Of a DNA stretch of 64,000 bases, positions 15,924 through 24,455 are shown in pieces. The stretch is taken from assembly GCF_014647495.1 (NCBI RefSeq), contig NZ_BMPH01000017.1, forward strand, positions 1 to 64,000, in the 5' to 3' direction. Source of the DNA: Glutamicibacter protophormiae (GTDB taxonomy: Bacteria > Actinomycetota > Actinomycetes > Actinomycetales > Micrococcaceae). The position numbers were made by a program, and so were the translations under genes. Each line of letters starts with the position of its first letter. Positions within the stretch are counted from its first letter, which is position 1. The notes below the pieces were generated by a model. That model saw only the letters and a program-made list of their open reading frames with translations, was not told the origin of the DNA and did no database searches.

Positions 15924-17321
15924 ATGCTTCTGGAACGCTTCTACGACGAGGACCTGGCACAGGCCAGCTACTTCATCGGCTGCCAGGCCAAGGGCGAGGC
16001 CATCGTGGTCGATGCCCGTCGCGACATCTCCGACTACCTGGCGCTGGCCGCCAAGCACGGCATGCGCATCGTCGCGGTGACCGAAACCCATATCCACGCC
16101 GACTACCTCTCCGGCACCCGCGAGCTGGCCGCCGCCACCGGCGCGGCCACCTACGTCTCGGGCGAAGGCGGAGCCGACTGGCAGTACGGCTTCGAGGCCG
16201 AGCGCCTGATGGACAAGGACACCATCAAGCTGGGCAACATCACCGTGACCGCCCGCCACACCCCGGGCCACACCCCGGAGCACCTTTCGTTCCTCATCAC
16301 CGACGGCGCCTTCAGCGACCAGCCGGGCTACATGCTCTCCGGCGACTTCATCTTCGCCGGCGACCTGGGCCGCCCGGACCTGCTGGACGAGGCAGCCGGC
16401 GGCGTGGACACCCGCTTCGCCGGAGCCAAGGACCTGTTCACCTCGCTGAAGAACGTCTTCCTTGAACTGCCGGACCACATCCAGGTCTACCCGGGCCACG
16501 GCTCGGGCAGCGCCTGCGGCAAGGCACTGGGCGCCGTTCCTTCCACCACCGTGGGCTACGAGCGCAACTTCGCCTGGTGGGGCCGCTACCTGGCCGCCAA
16601 CGACGAGGAAGGCTTCATCGCCGAGCTGCTCGACGGACAGCCCGATGCGCACGCCTACTTCGCCCGCATGAAGCGCCAGAACCGCGACGGCGCCAAGGTG
16701 CTGGGCACCCTGCCGCAGCTGGTCGAGTTCACCGCAGAGCAGATCATCGAGCAGACCGCGGCCCATGAGGCAGTCTTCGTCGACACCCGCGGACACGTGG
16801 CCGTCGCCGAAGGCACCGTCGCCGGCGCCCTGGCCATCCCGGCCATCGCCAAGATGGCGAACTTCGGCGCCTGGGCCTTCGACCCGGAAGCCGACAACCG
16901 CCAGCTGATCCTGTTCGCCGAGAACCTGGAAGCCGCGCAGGAAATGCGCGACCACCTGATGCGCGTGGGCATCGACGCGGTGTCCGGCTACGCCACCACC
17001 CTCGAAGGCCTGCCGGCCTTCACCCCGCCGAGCATCAAACCGGCCGAGCTGGAGAACTTCGAGCACGCGCTGCTGCTCGACGTCCGGGGCCGCGGCGAGT
17101 TCAATGCCGGAGCCATCCCGAACGCGAAGCACATCTCCGGCGGCCGCGCCCTGTGGACCCTGGACGAGCTGCCCACCGACGGCAAGATCGTCACCTACTG
17201 CCAGAGCGGCCTGCGCAACTCGATCGTTGCCAGCGCCCTGCGCGACGCCGGGTACGACGTGGTCGAACTGGCCGGCAGCTACGCCGGCTGGGATGCCGCC
17301 ATGAACAAGACCAACGCCTAA
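15924..17321 (+). CDS. MBL-fold persulfide dioxygenase-rhodanese fusion (CstB-like)
   Basis: 465 residues. The metallo-beta-lactamase domain (1-250) has THIHADYLSG, HTPGHTPEH, the GDFIFAGDLGRPDL segment and PGHGSGSACG, supplying the iron ligands of the ETHE1/CstB group. A rhodanese-like module without an active Cys follows (about 275-355, DTRGHVAV), then an active rhodanese domain with CQSGLRN (Cys426). This is the CstB layout, which oxidises persulfides and transfers sulfane sulfur to give thiosulfate or sulfite. ATG 15924 has a GAAAGGA site. First gene of the operon behind a CstR-type operator. Confidence 0.9.
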   Translation: MLLERFYDEDLAQASYFIGCQAKGEAIVVDARRDISDYLALAAKHGMRIVAVTETHIHADYLSGTRELAAATGAATYVSGEGGADWQYGFEAERLMDKDTIKLGNITVTARHTPGHTPEHLSFLITDGAFSDQPGYMLSGDFIFAGDLGRPDLLDEAAGGVDTRFAGAKDLFTSLKNVFLELPDHIQVYPGHGSGSACGKALGAVPSTTVGYERNFAWWGRYLAANDEEGFIAELLDGQPDAHAYFARMKRQNRDGAKVLGTLPQLVEFTAEQIIEQTAAHEAVFVDTRGHVAVAEGTVAGALAIPAIAKMANFGAWAFDPEADNRQLILFAENLEAAQEMRDHLMRVGIDAVSGYATTLEGLPAFTPPSIKPAELENFEHALLLDVRGRGEFNAGAIPNAKHISGGRALWTLDELPTDGKIVTYCQSGLRNSIVASALRDAGYDVVELAGSYAGWDAAMNKTNA

Positions 17322-17353
17322 CCCCACCCCCAACGAAGGACACCCCCTCAAGC

Positions 17354-17959
17354 ATGAGCACCCCCATTGATGTCATGGACGCACCGACCCTGAAGAAGCT
17401 GCTGGCTTCCGATGAATCCGGCGTAGCAGTCCTGGATGTGCGCACCCCCGCGGAGTTTGAATCCGTGCACATCCCTGGCTCCTACAACCTGCCGCTGGAC
17501 CTGGTCGCTGAACACGCCCACGACGTGACCCGCAAGCTGGGCAAGCAGATCGTGCTGGTCTGCCAGTCCGGCACCCGCGCCTCCCAGGCGCAGCAGAAGC
17601 TGGTCGACATCCAGATCGACGCCGGCAGCGTGCTCGACGGCGGCATCGCCGCCTACGAGAAGTCCGGCGGCAACGTGGTGCGCGGCACCCAGCGCTGGGC
17701 CATGGACCGCCAGGTCCGCATGACCGCCGGCTCGCTGGTGCTGCTGGGCTTCATCGCCTCGAAGCTGATCCACCCGAAGCTCGGCTACCTGTCGGCGGCG
17801 ATCGGAGCGGGCCTGACCTACTCGGCGGCCAGCAACTCCTGCGCCATGGCCAGCATGCTGTCCAAGATGCCGTGGAACCAGGTCAGCACCGCCGGCAAGG
17901 CCAACCCCCTGGCCCAGATCCCCAACGCCGGGCAGCTGCTGAACCCGAACAGCAAGTAG
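17354..17959 (+). CDS. Rhodanese with C-terminal DUF2892-like membrane domain (YgaP-like)
   Basis: 201 residues. The rhodanese domain (1-105) has LDVRTPAEFESVHIPGS and active loop CQSGTR with Cys70. The C-terminal part (about 120-165) has two hydrophobic helices like the DUF2892 tail of E. coli YgaP, a membrane-anchored sulfurtransferase. A final polar tail follows. It starts 32 bp after the MBL-rhodanese stop. It likely accepts sulfane sulfur at the membrane and passes it on to reductant or exporter. Confidence 0.88.
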   Translation: MSTPIDVMDAPTLKKLLASDESGVAVLDVRTPAEFESVHIPGSYNLPLDLVAEHAHDVTRKLGKQIVLVCQSGTRASQAQQKLVDIQIDAGSVLDGGIAAYEKSGGNVVRGTQRWAMDRQVRMTAGSLVLLGFIASKLIHPKLGYLSAAIGAGLTYSAASNSCAMASMLSKMPWNQVSTAGKANPLAQIPNAGQLLNPNSK

Positions 17960-17969
17960 GAGACTCGAC

Positions 17970-18857
17970 GTGGAACCATTATTGATTCTGGTCCTGGCAC
18001 TGTCGGTCGTCGTCGGCCTGACCCTGGGTCTGCTGGGTGGCGGCGGTTCCATCCTGATGGTTCCACTGCTCACCTATGTTGCGGGCATGGATGCCAAGGA
18101 AGCGATCACCACCTCGCTGTTCGTGGTGGGCGTGACCTCGCTGGCCAGCCTGCTGCCGCATGCGCGGGCCCGCAACGTCCGCTGGGTTCCCGGCCTGGTC
18201 TTTGCGGCCGCGAGCATGAGCGGCGCGTTCCTTGGCGGGCTGGCCAGCGCGGCCATTCCCGGAGCGGTGCTGATGGTGGCTTTCGCCGTCATCATGCTGG
18301 CCAGCGCAAGGAACATGATCCGCGGACGGAAGAAGGGCTCCGAGTCCGCGGCCAAGGGGCGGTCCCTGCTGATGTACATTCCCGTTGGCCTGGTGGTCGG
18401 TCTGGTCACCGGCCTGGTGGGAGCCGGCGGCGGATTCCTCATCGTCCCGGCCCTGGTGCTGCTGGCCGGCCTGCAGATGAAGCTCGCGGTAGGCACCTCC
18501 CTGCTGGTCATCTCGCTGAACTCGGCATCCGGAATGCTGGGGCACCTGAACTCCACCGCCGTCAACTGGCCGCTGACCTTGCTCATTACCGCGGCGGCCA
18601 TCATCGGCTCGCTGATCGGAGCACGGCTGACTTCCAAGGTGCCGGAGAAGAAACTGCGCCGCGGATTCGGCTTCTTCGTCCTGGCCATGGGCGTCTTCGT
18701 CCTGGCCCAGGAGCTGCCGCACCCGGCAGGCCTCATTCTTGCCGTCGCCGCCGTCGCCGCCGCACTGGTCTGGGTGCTCTGCACCAAGATCCCGGCACTG
18801 GCCGCCGTATGCCCCTGGCGCAAGGTCCCTGATCCGCTGGCCCCGGCTGCGGACTAG
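17970..18857 (+). CDS. TauE/SafE family sulfite/organosulfonate exporter
   Basis: 295 residues with about eight membrane helices in two repeats, each with the family glycine motif (GLLGGGGSILMVPLL near 20 and GLVGAGGGFLIVPALVLL near 150). The family exports sulfite, sulfoacetate or related anions. GTG start at 17970, 10 bp after the rhodanese stop and following GGAGAC. Context in a CstR-controlled operon suggests sulfite or thiosulfate efflux. Confidence 0.9.
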   Translation: MEPLLILVLALSVVVGLTLGLLGGGGSILMVPLLTYVAGMDAKEAITTSLFVVGVTSLASLLPHARARNVRWVPGLVFAAASMSGAFLGGLASAAIPGAVLMVAFAVIMLASARNMIRGRKKGSESAAKGRSLLMYIPVGLVVGLVTGLVGAGGGFLIVPALVLLAGLQMKLAVGTSLLVISLNSASGMLGHLNSTAVNWPLTLLITAAAIIGSLIGARLTSKVPEKKLRRGFGFFVLAMGVFVLAQELPHPAGLILAVAAVAAALVWVLCTKIPALAAVCPWRKVPDPLAPAAD

Positions 18858-18881
18858 CTCACATCTACCCAAGGAGTATCC

Positions 18882-19253
18882 ATGAAACCGCTAGAATTGA
18901 CCGAGACGAACTTCGCTGAAACCGTCAAGTCCTCCCCCATGCTGCTGGTCGACTTCTGGGCAGCCTGGTGCGGCCCGTGCCGCAACTTCGCACCCGTCTT
19001 CGACACCGCTGCCGGCCTGCACGAGGACGTGACTTTCGGCAAGGTCAACACCGAGACGCAGCAGAATTTGGCGGCCGCCGCGCAGATCACCTCCATTCCA
19101 ACGCTGATGGCATTCAAGGACGGCGTGCTGGTTTACTCCCAGCCCGGCGCACTGGACTCCCGCGGCTTGGAGGAACTGATCACCTCGCTGAAGAATTTGG
19201 ACATGGACGCCGTGCACGCCGAAATGGCGGCTGCCGACAAGTCCCAGGCATAA
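18882..19253 (+). CDS. Thioredoxin
   Basis: 123 residues with a canonical thioredoxin fold: FWAAWCGPC (Cys30, Cys33), the cis-Pro loop TSIPTL, and a Gly-rich final helix region. The tail beyond residue 105 is slightly longer than standard. An AAGGAG site precedes ATG 18882. In this operon it probably reduces the persulfide intermediates of the rhodanese proteins rather than serving as the general cellular thioredoxin. Confidence 0.92.
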   Translation: MKPLELTETNFAETVKSSPMLLVDFWAAWCGPCRNFAPVFDTAAGLHEDVTFGKVNTETQQNLAAAAQITSIPTLMAFKDGVLVYSQPGALDSRGLEELITSLKNLDMDAVHAEMAAADKSQA

Positions 19254-19295
19254 TCCGGGGGTTCACCCCACGGTCTTTTCGAATAGGAGCACATC

Positions 19296-19574
19296 ATGCG
19301 CAACGCAGATGACGCCACACGCAAGCGAATCCTGAACCGCTTGAAGCGGGCCCGCGGCCAGCTTGACGCCGTGATCAACTCGGTCGAAAACGACGGCAAG
19401 TGCCGCGACGTGGTCACCCAGCTGTCTGCCGTGTCCACCGCGCTGGATCGCGCCGGATTCGCCATCGTGTCCTCGGCCATGCAGCACTGCCTGGTCGATC
19501 CCGAAAAGACCGCCGAAGCAGAAGACGGCTTGACCGTCGAAGAGCTGGAAAAGCTCTTCCTTTCACTTTCCTAA
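19296..19574 (+). CDS. cstR: CstR-like persulfide-sensing repressor (CsoR family)
   Basis: 92 residues, all helical, CsoR/RcnR/CstR family (DUF156). In CsoR the copper ligands are Cys36-His61-Cys65. Here Cys36 (GKCRDV) and Cys65 (QHCLVD) are kept, while position 61 is Ala, so copper binding is unlikely and a dithiol persulfide sensor like CstR is expected. It follows thioredoxin by 42 bp with an AGGAGC site. Together with the ATACCCC/GGGGTAT operator this points to feedback control of the operon by reactive sulfur species. Confidence 0.88.
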   Translation: MRNADDATRKRILNRLKRARGQLDAVINSVENDGKCRDVVTQLSAVSTALDRAGFAIVSSAMQHCLVDPEKTAEAEDGLTVEELEKLFLSLS

Positions 19575-19607
19575 AATTACGGCTAACAAGCCAGAAGGAG
19601 GCATCCT

Positions 19608-19769
19608 ATGTGCCGACAGGTTTCATGCAAGACATGCGGCAAGACCACCTGGGCCGGCTGCGGCCAGCACGTTGACTCGGTCATGCGCGGAGTTCCCGCC
19701 AGGGACCGCTGCCAGGGCCACGAAGCCGAGCCGAAGACCGGCTTCTTCAGCCGCCTCTTCGGCCGCTAG
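19608..19769 (+). CDS. 53-residue Cys-rich small protein (putative zinc-ribbon-like)
   Basis: Too short for usual gene callers. ATG 19608 follows a strong AGAAGGAGG site, 33 bp after the CstR stop. Cysteines occur as MCRQVSC..C, then WAGCGQH, and a late RC, with His in GQH and GH. CxxC and CGxH spacings suggest one metal site. I recall near-identical short proteins (MCR.V.C..CGK.TW.GCG.H...V...VP...RC) in many bacteria, with no known function. The tail FFSRLFGR is basic and amphipathic. Its place at the end of a sulfane-sulfur operon may be meaningful. Confidence 0.8.
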   Translation: MCRQVSCKTCGKTTWAGCGQHVDSVMRGVPARDRCQGHEAEPKTGFFSRLFGR

Positions 19770-19777
19770 CCCCCTGC

Positions 19778-19827
19778 AATCGGCCACGTGCGGACATCCA
19801 GCAAAGATGTCGGCGCGGGGGCCGATT
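19778..19827 (+). terminator. Putative terminator of the persulfide operon
   Basis: Outer stem AATCGGCC with GGCCGATT and inner stem GACATC with GATGTC, starting 9 bp after the small protein stop and followed by CCATTTAAG. There is only a weak U-rich tail. The 180 bp from here to Ddh hold a TTGACA (19859-19864) with TACCCT 15 bp later as a possible promoter for Ddh. Confidence 0.5.
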
Positions 19828-20008
19828 CCATTTAAGCGGTTCCGGGTCCGCCGAATCCTTGACATAGTCGCCGCGCAGTTACCCTGCGTCTGCGTTCTTT
19901 GGAATAATTCGAAGTACTGACCACGTGCGGGCTGCAGGTCGGTTGCCCCGCAGGCGCGCGGGGCGCCACCGCAGATCCCCGGATGCAACCCAAAGGAAAA
20001 CAAGCTCC

Positions 20009-20992
20009 ATGACTTCAAAAATTCGTATTGGCATTGCCGGCTACGGCAACCTCGGCCGTGGCGTGCAGGCGGCGATTGCCAAGAACCCTGACATGGAGCT
20101 GGTCGGCGTCTATACCCGCCGCGATCCGCAGGAACTGCAGCTTGCCAGCCCGGCTCCGCGCTTTGCCATCACCGAGCTGGAGCAGCACACCGGGGATATC
20201 GACGTACTGATCCTGTGCGGCGGATCCAAGTCCGACTTGCCGGAGCAGGGCCCGAAGTACGCCGCGTTGTACAATACCGTGGACAGCTTCGACACCCACG
20301 CACGCGTCCCCGAATACTTCGAGACCGTGGATGCCCCGGCGAAGGCCGCCGGCAAGACCGCGCTGATCTCCGCCGGATGGGACCCGGGGATGTTCTCGAT
20401 CAACCGGGTCTATGGAGAAGCGCTGCTGCCCGACGGCGAAACGTACACCTTCTGGGGCCGCGGCCTGAGCCAGGGGCACTCGGACGCGGTGCGCCGCGTG
20501 CCGGGCGTCGCCGCCGGCGTGCAGTACACGATTCCCAGCCAGGAGGCGATCGACAAGGTCCGCGCCGGCCTGCGCCCCACGCTGGACACCCGCGACAAGC
20601 ACCAGCGCGAATGCTTCGTAGTGCTCGAGGACGGTGCGGACGCCGAGGCCGTGCGCGAAGCCATCGTCACCATGGAGCACTACTTCGACCAGTACGACAC
20701 CACGGTGAACTTCATCGACGCCGAGACCTTGGCCCGCGAGCACGCCGACATGCCGCACGGCGGCTTCGTGATCCGCTCCGGCAACACCAGCGATGAACAG
20801 AAGCAGGTCATCGAGTACTCGTTGGCGCTGGGCTCCAACCCGGAGTTCACCTCCAGCGTGCTCGTGGCCTACGCCCGGGCCGTGCACCGGATGAACCAGG
20901 CAGGCGTCACCGGCGCGCAGACAGTCTTCGACGTCGCCCCCGGGCTACTCTCGCCCAAGTCGGCCGCGCAGCTGCGCGCCGAAATGCTCTAG
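20009..20992 (+). CDS. ddh: meso-Diaminopimelate dehydrogenase
   Basis: 327 residues, close to the 320-residue Corynebacterium enzyme. The N-terminal Rossmann motif GIAGYGNLGRG binds NADPH. The central segment CGGSKSDLPEQGP, then SAGWDPGMFS and FWGRGLSQGHSDA, are hallmark substrate-domain motifs. It converts tetrahydrodipicolinate and ammonia to meso-DAP in one step, bypassing the succinylase route for lysine and cell wall precursor. AAAGGA precedes ATG 20009. Stands alone, with a strong hairpin after it. Confidence 0.92.
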   Translation: MTSKIRIGIAGYGNLGRGVQAAIAKNPDMELVGVYTRRDPQELQLASPAPRFAITELEQHTGDIDVLILCGGSKSDLPEQGPKYAALYNTVDSFDTHARVPEYFETVDAPAKAAGKTALISAGWDPGMFSINRVYGEALLPDGETYTFWGRGLSQGHSDAVRRVPGVAAGVQYTIPSQEAIDKVRAGLRPTLDTRDKHQRECFVVLEDGADAEAVREAIVTMEHYFDQYDTTVNFIDAETLAREHADMPHGGFVIRSGNTSDEQKQVIEYSLALGSNPEFTSSVLVAYARAVHRMNQAGVTGAQTVFDVAPGLLSPKSAAQLRAEML

Positions 20993-21005
20993 AACCGCGC
21001 CAAAA

Positions 21006-21040
21006 GATCACGCCATGCCGGTTTCCGGCATGGCGTGATC
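21006..21040. terminator. Strong bidirectional hairpin terminator
   Basis: Perfect 16-bp stem (GATCACGCCATGCCGG and complement) with a TTT loop between the convergent ddh and DsrE-like genes. On the minus strand it is followed by CTTTTGG, so it best terminates the DsrE/thioesterase transcript. Confidence 0.85.
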
Positions 21041-21062
21041 TGCTTCCACCGCAGACCGCGGC

Positions 21063-21395
21063 TCAGATCCGGATGTAGGCGGCGCCGTCCAGCTGGCCAG
21101 CGGCTAGGGCAACTACCGCCGACGGCACCGTACCCAAGCCCTCCTGCAGGTCTTCGGCCGTGATGCCGTTGCGGCTCATGCCCAGTTCGCAGGCGAAGAC
21201 CTGTGCGCGACTGGCTGGATCAATGGGCTCGGCATCCTTGCGCACCCCGGCCAACGCCTTGCCGTTCACGATGACGCTGATCCGGGCACCGGGCAGGGAT
21301 TCGCCCAGCGTCGCGAGCGCCGCCACGGCCCGGGCGATGTCCTCCGGCGCCTGCGTGGCGTGCAGAAGCACGTGCCGTTCGACGGGGCCGCTCAT
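21063..21395 (-). CDS. DsrE/DsrF-like family protein
   Basis: 110 residues with the DsrE-like alpha/beta fold: LLHATQAPEDIARAVAALATL, a VIVNGKAL strand, then the single Cys in FACELGMSRNGI, and a final VVALAAGQLDGAAYIRI strand. Relatives (DsrE, TusD) carry sulfur on a conserved Cys; whether this Cys does so is not certain. Its ATG shares 4 bp (ATGA) with the thioesterase stop, so the two are coupled. Role unknown. Confidence 0.78.
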   Translation of the reverse strand: MSGPVERHVLLHATQAPEDIARAVAALATLGESLPGARISVIVNGKALAGVRKDAEPIDPASRAQVFACELGMSRNGITAEDLQEGLGTVPSAVVALAAGQLDGAAYIRI

Positions 21396-21850
21396 CGGGC
21401 GGCCTCCTTCGTTTGGAAAAGCCGCTCGCTGAGCCAGCTGCGCTCGTTTTCGTTAAGCGCCCGCGGGGTGAGCTTGTCCTCGGCGAGCGCCACCATGACG
21501 TTGCTGCCGTCGAACACGGGGGTTCCGTCCTGGGACCCGATATGCCGCACCACGAAGGACTTGGTGCCGATGCGCTGGACGCCGACCCGCACCATGACGC
21601 TGGAGGTGTAATAGACCGGTCGCAAGTAGTCCAGATTCATCGAGGCGACCACCAGTCCGTGGGGAAAGAGGTCCGACTGGCCGTGGCGTCCAGACCAGCG
21701 GATCCTGGCTTCTTCCACAAGCGTGACCACGCGCGCGTTGTTCACATGCCCCAGGCTGTCCTGGTCGCTCCACCGCAGGTGGATTTCTACTTCTTCCCCG
21801 CCCTCGGGGAGGTTCTCACTTCGACTCATGTGGCTCATTGCAACAAACAT
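21392..21850 (-). CDS. Acyl-CoA thioesterase, 4HBT hotdog fold
   Basis: 152 residues. RWSDQDSLGHVNNARVV is the YbgC/FcbC-type active-site motif with Asp as nucleophile or base, followed by the central hotdog helix and strands. Expected to hydrolyse short or medium acyl-CoA thioesters in the cytosol. ATG codons at 21850, 21838 and 21829 are all possible; only the first has a GAAAG-like site. Translationally coupled to the DsrE-like gene downstream and 17 bp after the glycosylase gene. Confidence 0.85.
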   Translation of the reverse strand: MFVAMSHMSRSENLPEGGEEVEIHLRWSDQDSLGHVNNARVVTLVEEARIRWSGRHGQSDLFPHGLVVASMNLDYLRPVYYTSSVMVRVGVQRIGTKSFVVRHIGSQDGTPVFDGSNVMVALAEDKLTPRALNENERSWLSERLFQTKEAAR

Positions 21851-21867
21851 TCACTTTCTATGCATCT

Positions 21868-22326
21868 TCAATGACGTACTGCCGCGTCCTTCTCCCAGGC
21901 TTCAATGGGCCCCGGGACCGCGGTGAATAAGGGATGCAGGGGAATCTGCCCGGTGTCCAACGAGTTCAAGTAAGTCGCGCGCGACGGGTCGCGCTGCTGC
22001 AGCTTGCGCAGCAGATGCTCCGCCTCGAATCCGATCTGCCCGGTGCTCACCTGCACCGAGCCTGCATGCTCGGGCAGTGCAGGGTGCACGATTTTTGCCG
22101 CGTCGAAGTTGTAGCCGCGCGTCAGGGCCTCCACGAGCAGGCCTTGGAGGTAGCCGCCGACGGTCTCCAGCGGATCGGATTGCCTGCGCAGCCGGATCAG
22201 CTGCGGATGATTTGCATACCCTTGGGTCTGGCCTGCGAGCACCTTCTGGGCCAGCAGGCTTTCGCGCCAGCAGGCCACCAGGCCCTTGGAATCCAATAGA
22301 GACGGGTGAAGTGACCACAGGCGCAT
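21868..22326 (-). CDS. Pyrimidine dimer DNA glycosylase family protein (T4 endonuclease V-like)
   Basis: 152 residues beginning MRLWSLHPSLLDSKGLVACWRE, with the family pattern LAG.T.GY.NHPQL.R and a following EA..RGYNFD segment. Members resemble T4 endonuclease V, which incises DNA at UV-induced dimers, but most bacterial homologues are untested. The start at 22326 is the only well-placed ATG. First gene of a probable three-gene minus-strand unit with thioesterase and DsrE-like genes. Confidence 0.78.
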   Translation of the reverse strand: MRLWSLHPSLLDSKGLVACWRESLLAQKVLAGQTQGYANHPQLIRLRRQSDPLETVGGYLQGLLVEALTRGYNFDAAKIVHPALPEHAGSVQVSTGQIGFEAEHLLRKLQQRDPSRATYLNSLDTGQIPLHPLFTAVPGPIEAWEKDAAVRH

Positions 22327-22389
22327 GCTTCAAGTGTAGTGTCGGCGCCCCGCGCCGCCGTCTGGCCGATTCAACCGCATTTTCGTCGC

Positions 22390-23586
22390 TCAACTTCTCT
22401 TCGATTGCTCGAAGGCCACCAGGCTCAGGTTGGCAACCGCCTGGGCGAAGGCCCTCAGGTCGCTGGCGAAGATTTCGGGCTGTTCCATCGCGCCGAAGTG
22501 TCCGCCGGCTGCATGTTCGGTCCAGTGCACCAGCGGGAACCGCCGCTCAAACCACGCTCGGGGCGATTTGAGGATTTCCTGGGGGAAAATGCCCGCCCCG
22601 GTGGGGACCTCGACCTTGCCGGCCGCCCCGGTCCCGTTCCGCAGCGCGAGATACTGTTCCCGGTAGAAATGCATGGCCGAGGAAATCGTGTCGGTGAACC
22701 AGTACACGGACAGGTTAGTCAGGAACTTCTCCCAGCTCACCGCATTGCGCACGTCCCTGATGCCGTCGCGTTCGCAGTCGGCCCACTGGTAGAACTTGTC
22801 CAGGACCCAAGCGCACCATCCCACCGGTGAATCGTTCAACGCGAAACCCAGCGTTTCCGGGCGGGTTTTCTGGATCTCGAAGTAGCCGCGTCCGTCCAGC
22901 GCCTTGAATTCGTTGTCCTTGAGCCACTCCCGTTCGTGCTCCTGCACCAGGGCCATCGCATCGGGCACATCGGCCGGCGGGATCGGGTGCGTCAGCGTCA
23001 CATGCAGTCCCAGCACCCGCTGGGGATAGAGCGCAGCAATGTGCGTAGCCAGCAGCGTGCCCCAATCTCCCCCGTGCACGATGAACTGCTCGTAGCCCAG
23101 CTCCTGCATCAGTGCAGCCATTCGATGCGCGATACGGGCCGGGGTCATCCCCGGTTCCCCGATCCCGGGGGACGCCCCGAAACCCTGCAGCGACGGCGCC
23201 ACCACGTGGAATGATTCAAGTTCCGCCGTTTCCGGGGCGGACAGCTTCGGAATGACCTCGAGGAACTCGACGATTGAGCCAGGCCATCCGTGGAGCAGCA
23301 GCACCGGGACGGCGTCCTCCTGCGCCGAGCGGGAGTGCAGGTTGTGGATTGGCAGCCCGTCGATGGGCGTCAGGTAGTTGGGGACCGCGTTGATCCTGCG
23401 TTCGGCGTCCTCGAAGTCGAAGCCGTCGCGCCAGTAATCCACCACGTCGCGCAGGTAGTCCTGGTCAACACCGAAGTCCCAGTTGTGCGCGGCGAAGCGC
23501 TGCGGCCAGCGCGTCAGCGCGATGCGGGTTCTGAGTTCTTCCACCGCGGCGGCATCGAAGCGGAATTGATAGGGGATGCTCGGCAT
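22390..23586 (-). CDS. Epoxide hydrolase with EHN domain
   Basis: 398 residues. The N-terminal epoxide hydrolase N domain (RFDAAAVEELRTRIALTRWP) is followed by an alpha/beta hydrolase core: LLHGWPGS oxyanion loop, HGGDWG with the Asp nucleophile, a cap with the WCAWVLDKF tyrosine/tryptophan region, and the final GGHFGAMEQPE histidine. It opens epoxides to diols in the cytoplasm, perhaps for detoxification. ATG 23586 is preferred to a GTG 9 bp upstream. No regulator next door. The 294 bp upstream show no other gene. Confidence 0.9.
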   Translation of the reverse strand: MPSIPYQFRFDAAAVEELRTRIALTRWPQRFAAHNWDFGVDQDYLRDVVDYWRDGFDFEDAERRINAVPNYLTPIDGLPIHNLHSRSAQEDAVPVLLLHGWPGSIVEFLEVIPKLSAPETAELESFHVVAPSLQGFGASPGIGEPGMTPARIAHRMAALMQELGYEQFIVHGGDWGTLLATHIAALYPQRVLGLHVTLTHPIPPADVPDAMALVQEHEREWLKDNEFKALDGRGYFEIQKTRPETLGFALNDSPVGWCAWVLDKFYQWADCERDGIRDVRNAVSWEKFLTNLSVYWFTDTISSAMHFYREQYLALRNGTGAAGKVEVPTGAGIFPQEILKSPRAWFERRFPLVHWTEHAAGGHFGAMEQPEIFASDLRAFAQAVANLSLVAFEQSKRS

Positions 23587-23880
23587 TCGGTGCACCGCTC
23601 GTGGACTAGCGGGGCGCAGTCCGTGGGGCTGCGTCGTGCCAGCCTAGCCGCTGCCGCCGTTGTGGAGAGCTGGAATACCGGCTATCACGCTTCAAGCCGG
23701 CGCCGGGTTGACGCAGACGCTCGGGCGGGTGCCGGGCATCCCGATACCTGACGAAGAGTCCGGCGCAACTTCTTGATGCAGTTGATGGCCAGCATACCGC
23801 GGGCGCAGACCCGCCGCTGATTGCCCCCGCTGGCTCCCCAAAAAGAGGGAGAATCCGGCCAGGGCTTTTACGTCAGAAGA

Positions 23881-24294
23881 TCAGCTTTGGGGGAATTCGA
23901 TGATCTCGCTGCGGATCAGAAATCGCTTGCCTTCGGGGGCCTCGACGGAGAAACCCGAACCGCGGCCGACCACCACGTCGACGGTGAGCTTGGTGTGTTT
24001 CCAGTATTCGAATTGCTCCTTGGACATCCAGAAATCGATGTCACCCAGCTTGCCGCCGGCGCCGTCGTCGAGGGACAGAACGCCTAACAGGATGTCGGAT
24101 CCTCCGGTGCGGAACTCGCCGGCCGGATAGCACATCGGCGAGGAGCCGTCGCAGCAGCCGCCGGATTGGTGGAACATCAGCGGCCCGTGGATGCCCCAAA
24201 GCTTGCGCAGAAGTTCCAGGGACTCATCAGTGAAGGCAACGCGGGAGAATTCCTCGCCGGCAATCGCCGCACGGGTTTCGGTAATCGTGCTCAT
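23881..24294 (-). CDS. DUF779 protein
   Basis: 137 residues of the DUF779 family: GPLMFHQSGGCCDGSSPMCYP is the conserved Cys-rich motif, then GDIDFWMSKEQFEYWKHT. The family is often encoded beside aldehyde or alcohol dehydrogenases, as here, but its activity is not known; the CC..C cluster suggests metal or redox chemistry. It is the last gene of the alcohol oxidation cluster, after a strong hairpin that may set lower expression. Confidence 0.88.
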   Translation of the reverse strand: MSTITETRAAIAGEEFSRVAFTDESLELLRKLWGIHGPLMFHQSGGCCDGSSPMCYPAGEFRTGGSDILLGVLSLDDGAGGKLGDIDFWMSKEQFEYWKHTKLTVDVVVGRGSGFSVEAPEGKRFLIRSEIIEFPQS

Positions 24295-24373
24295 GACTCG
24301 CTCCTCTGGTCTTTGGGATCACTGGACTTGGCTTTAAGCTCAGTGTCCTCCAAACGTCTCCGGGAGTCCATGC

Positions 24374-24413
24374 CCCTGTGGCCCGGCAGACGATGTCATG
24401 CCGGGCCACAGGG
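24374..24413 (-). terminator. Intercistronic hairpin between adhP and DUF779
   Basis: Perfect 15-bp stem (CCCTGTGGCCCGGCA and complement) with a 10-nt loop in the 161-bp gap between the two genes. No U-tract follows, so it may be a partial terminator or an RNA-stabilising element protecting the upstream adhP message. Confidence 0.6.
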
Positions 24414-24455
24414 ATTTGGGGGAGGTTGGGTTATTCGGTTGGGTTGGGTGTTCGG

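Noticed and set aside
15669-17351. Long minus-strand extension of the proline-rich repeat gene through the MBL-rhodanese gene
   Set aside because: A good ribosome site and ATG at 15668 define the short gene. The extension is antisense to a well-conserved enzyme.
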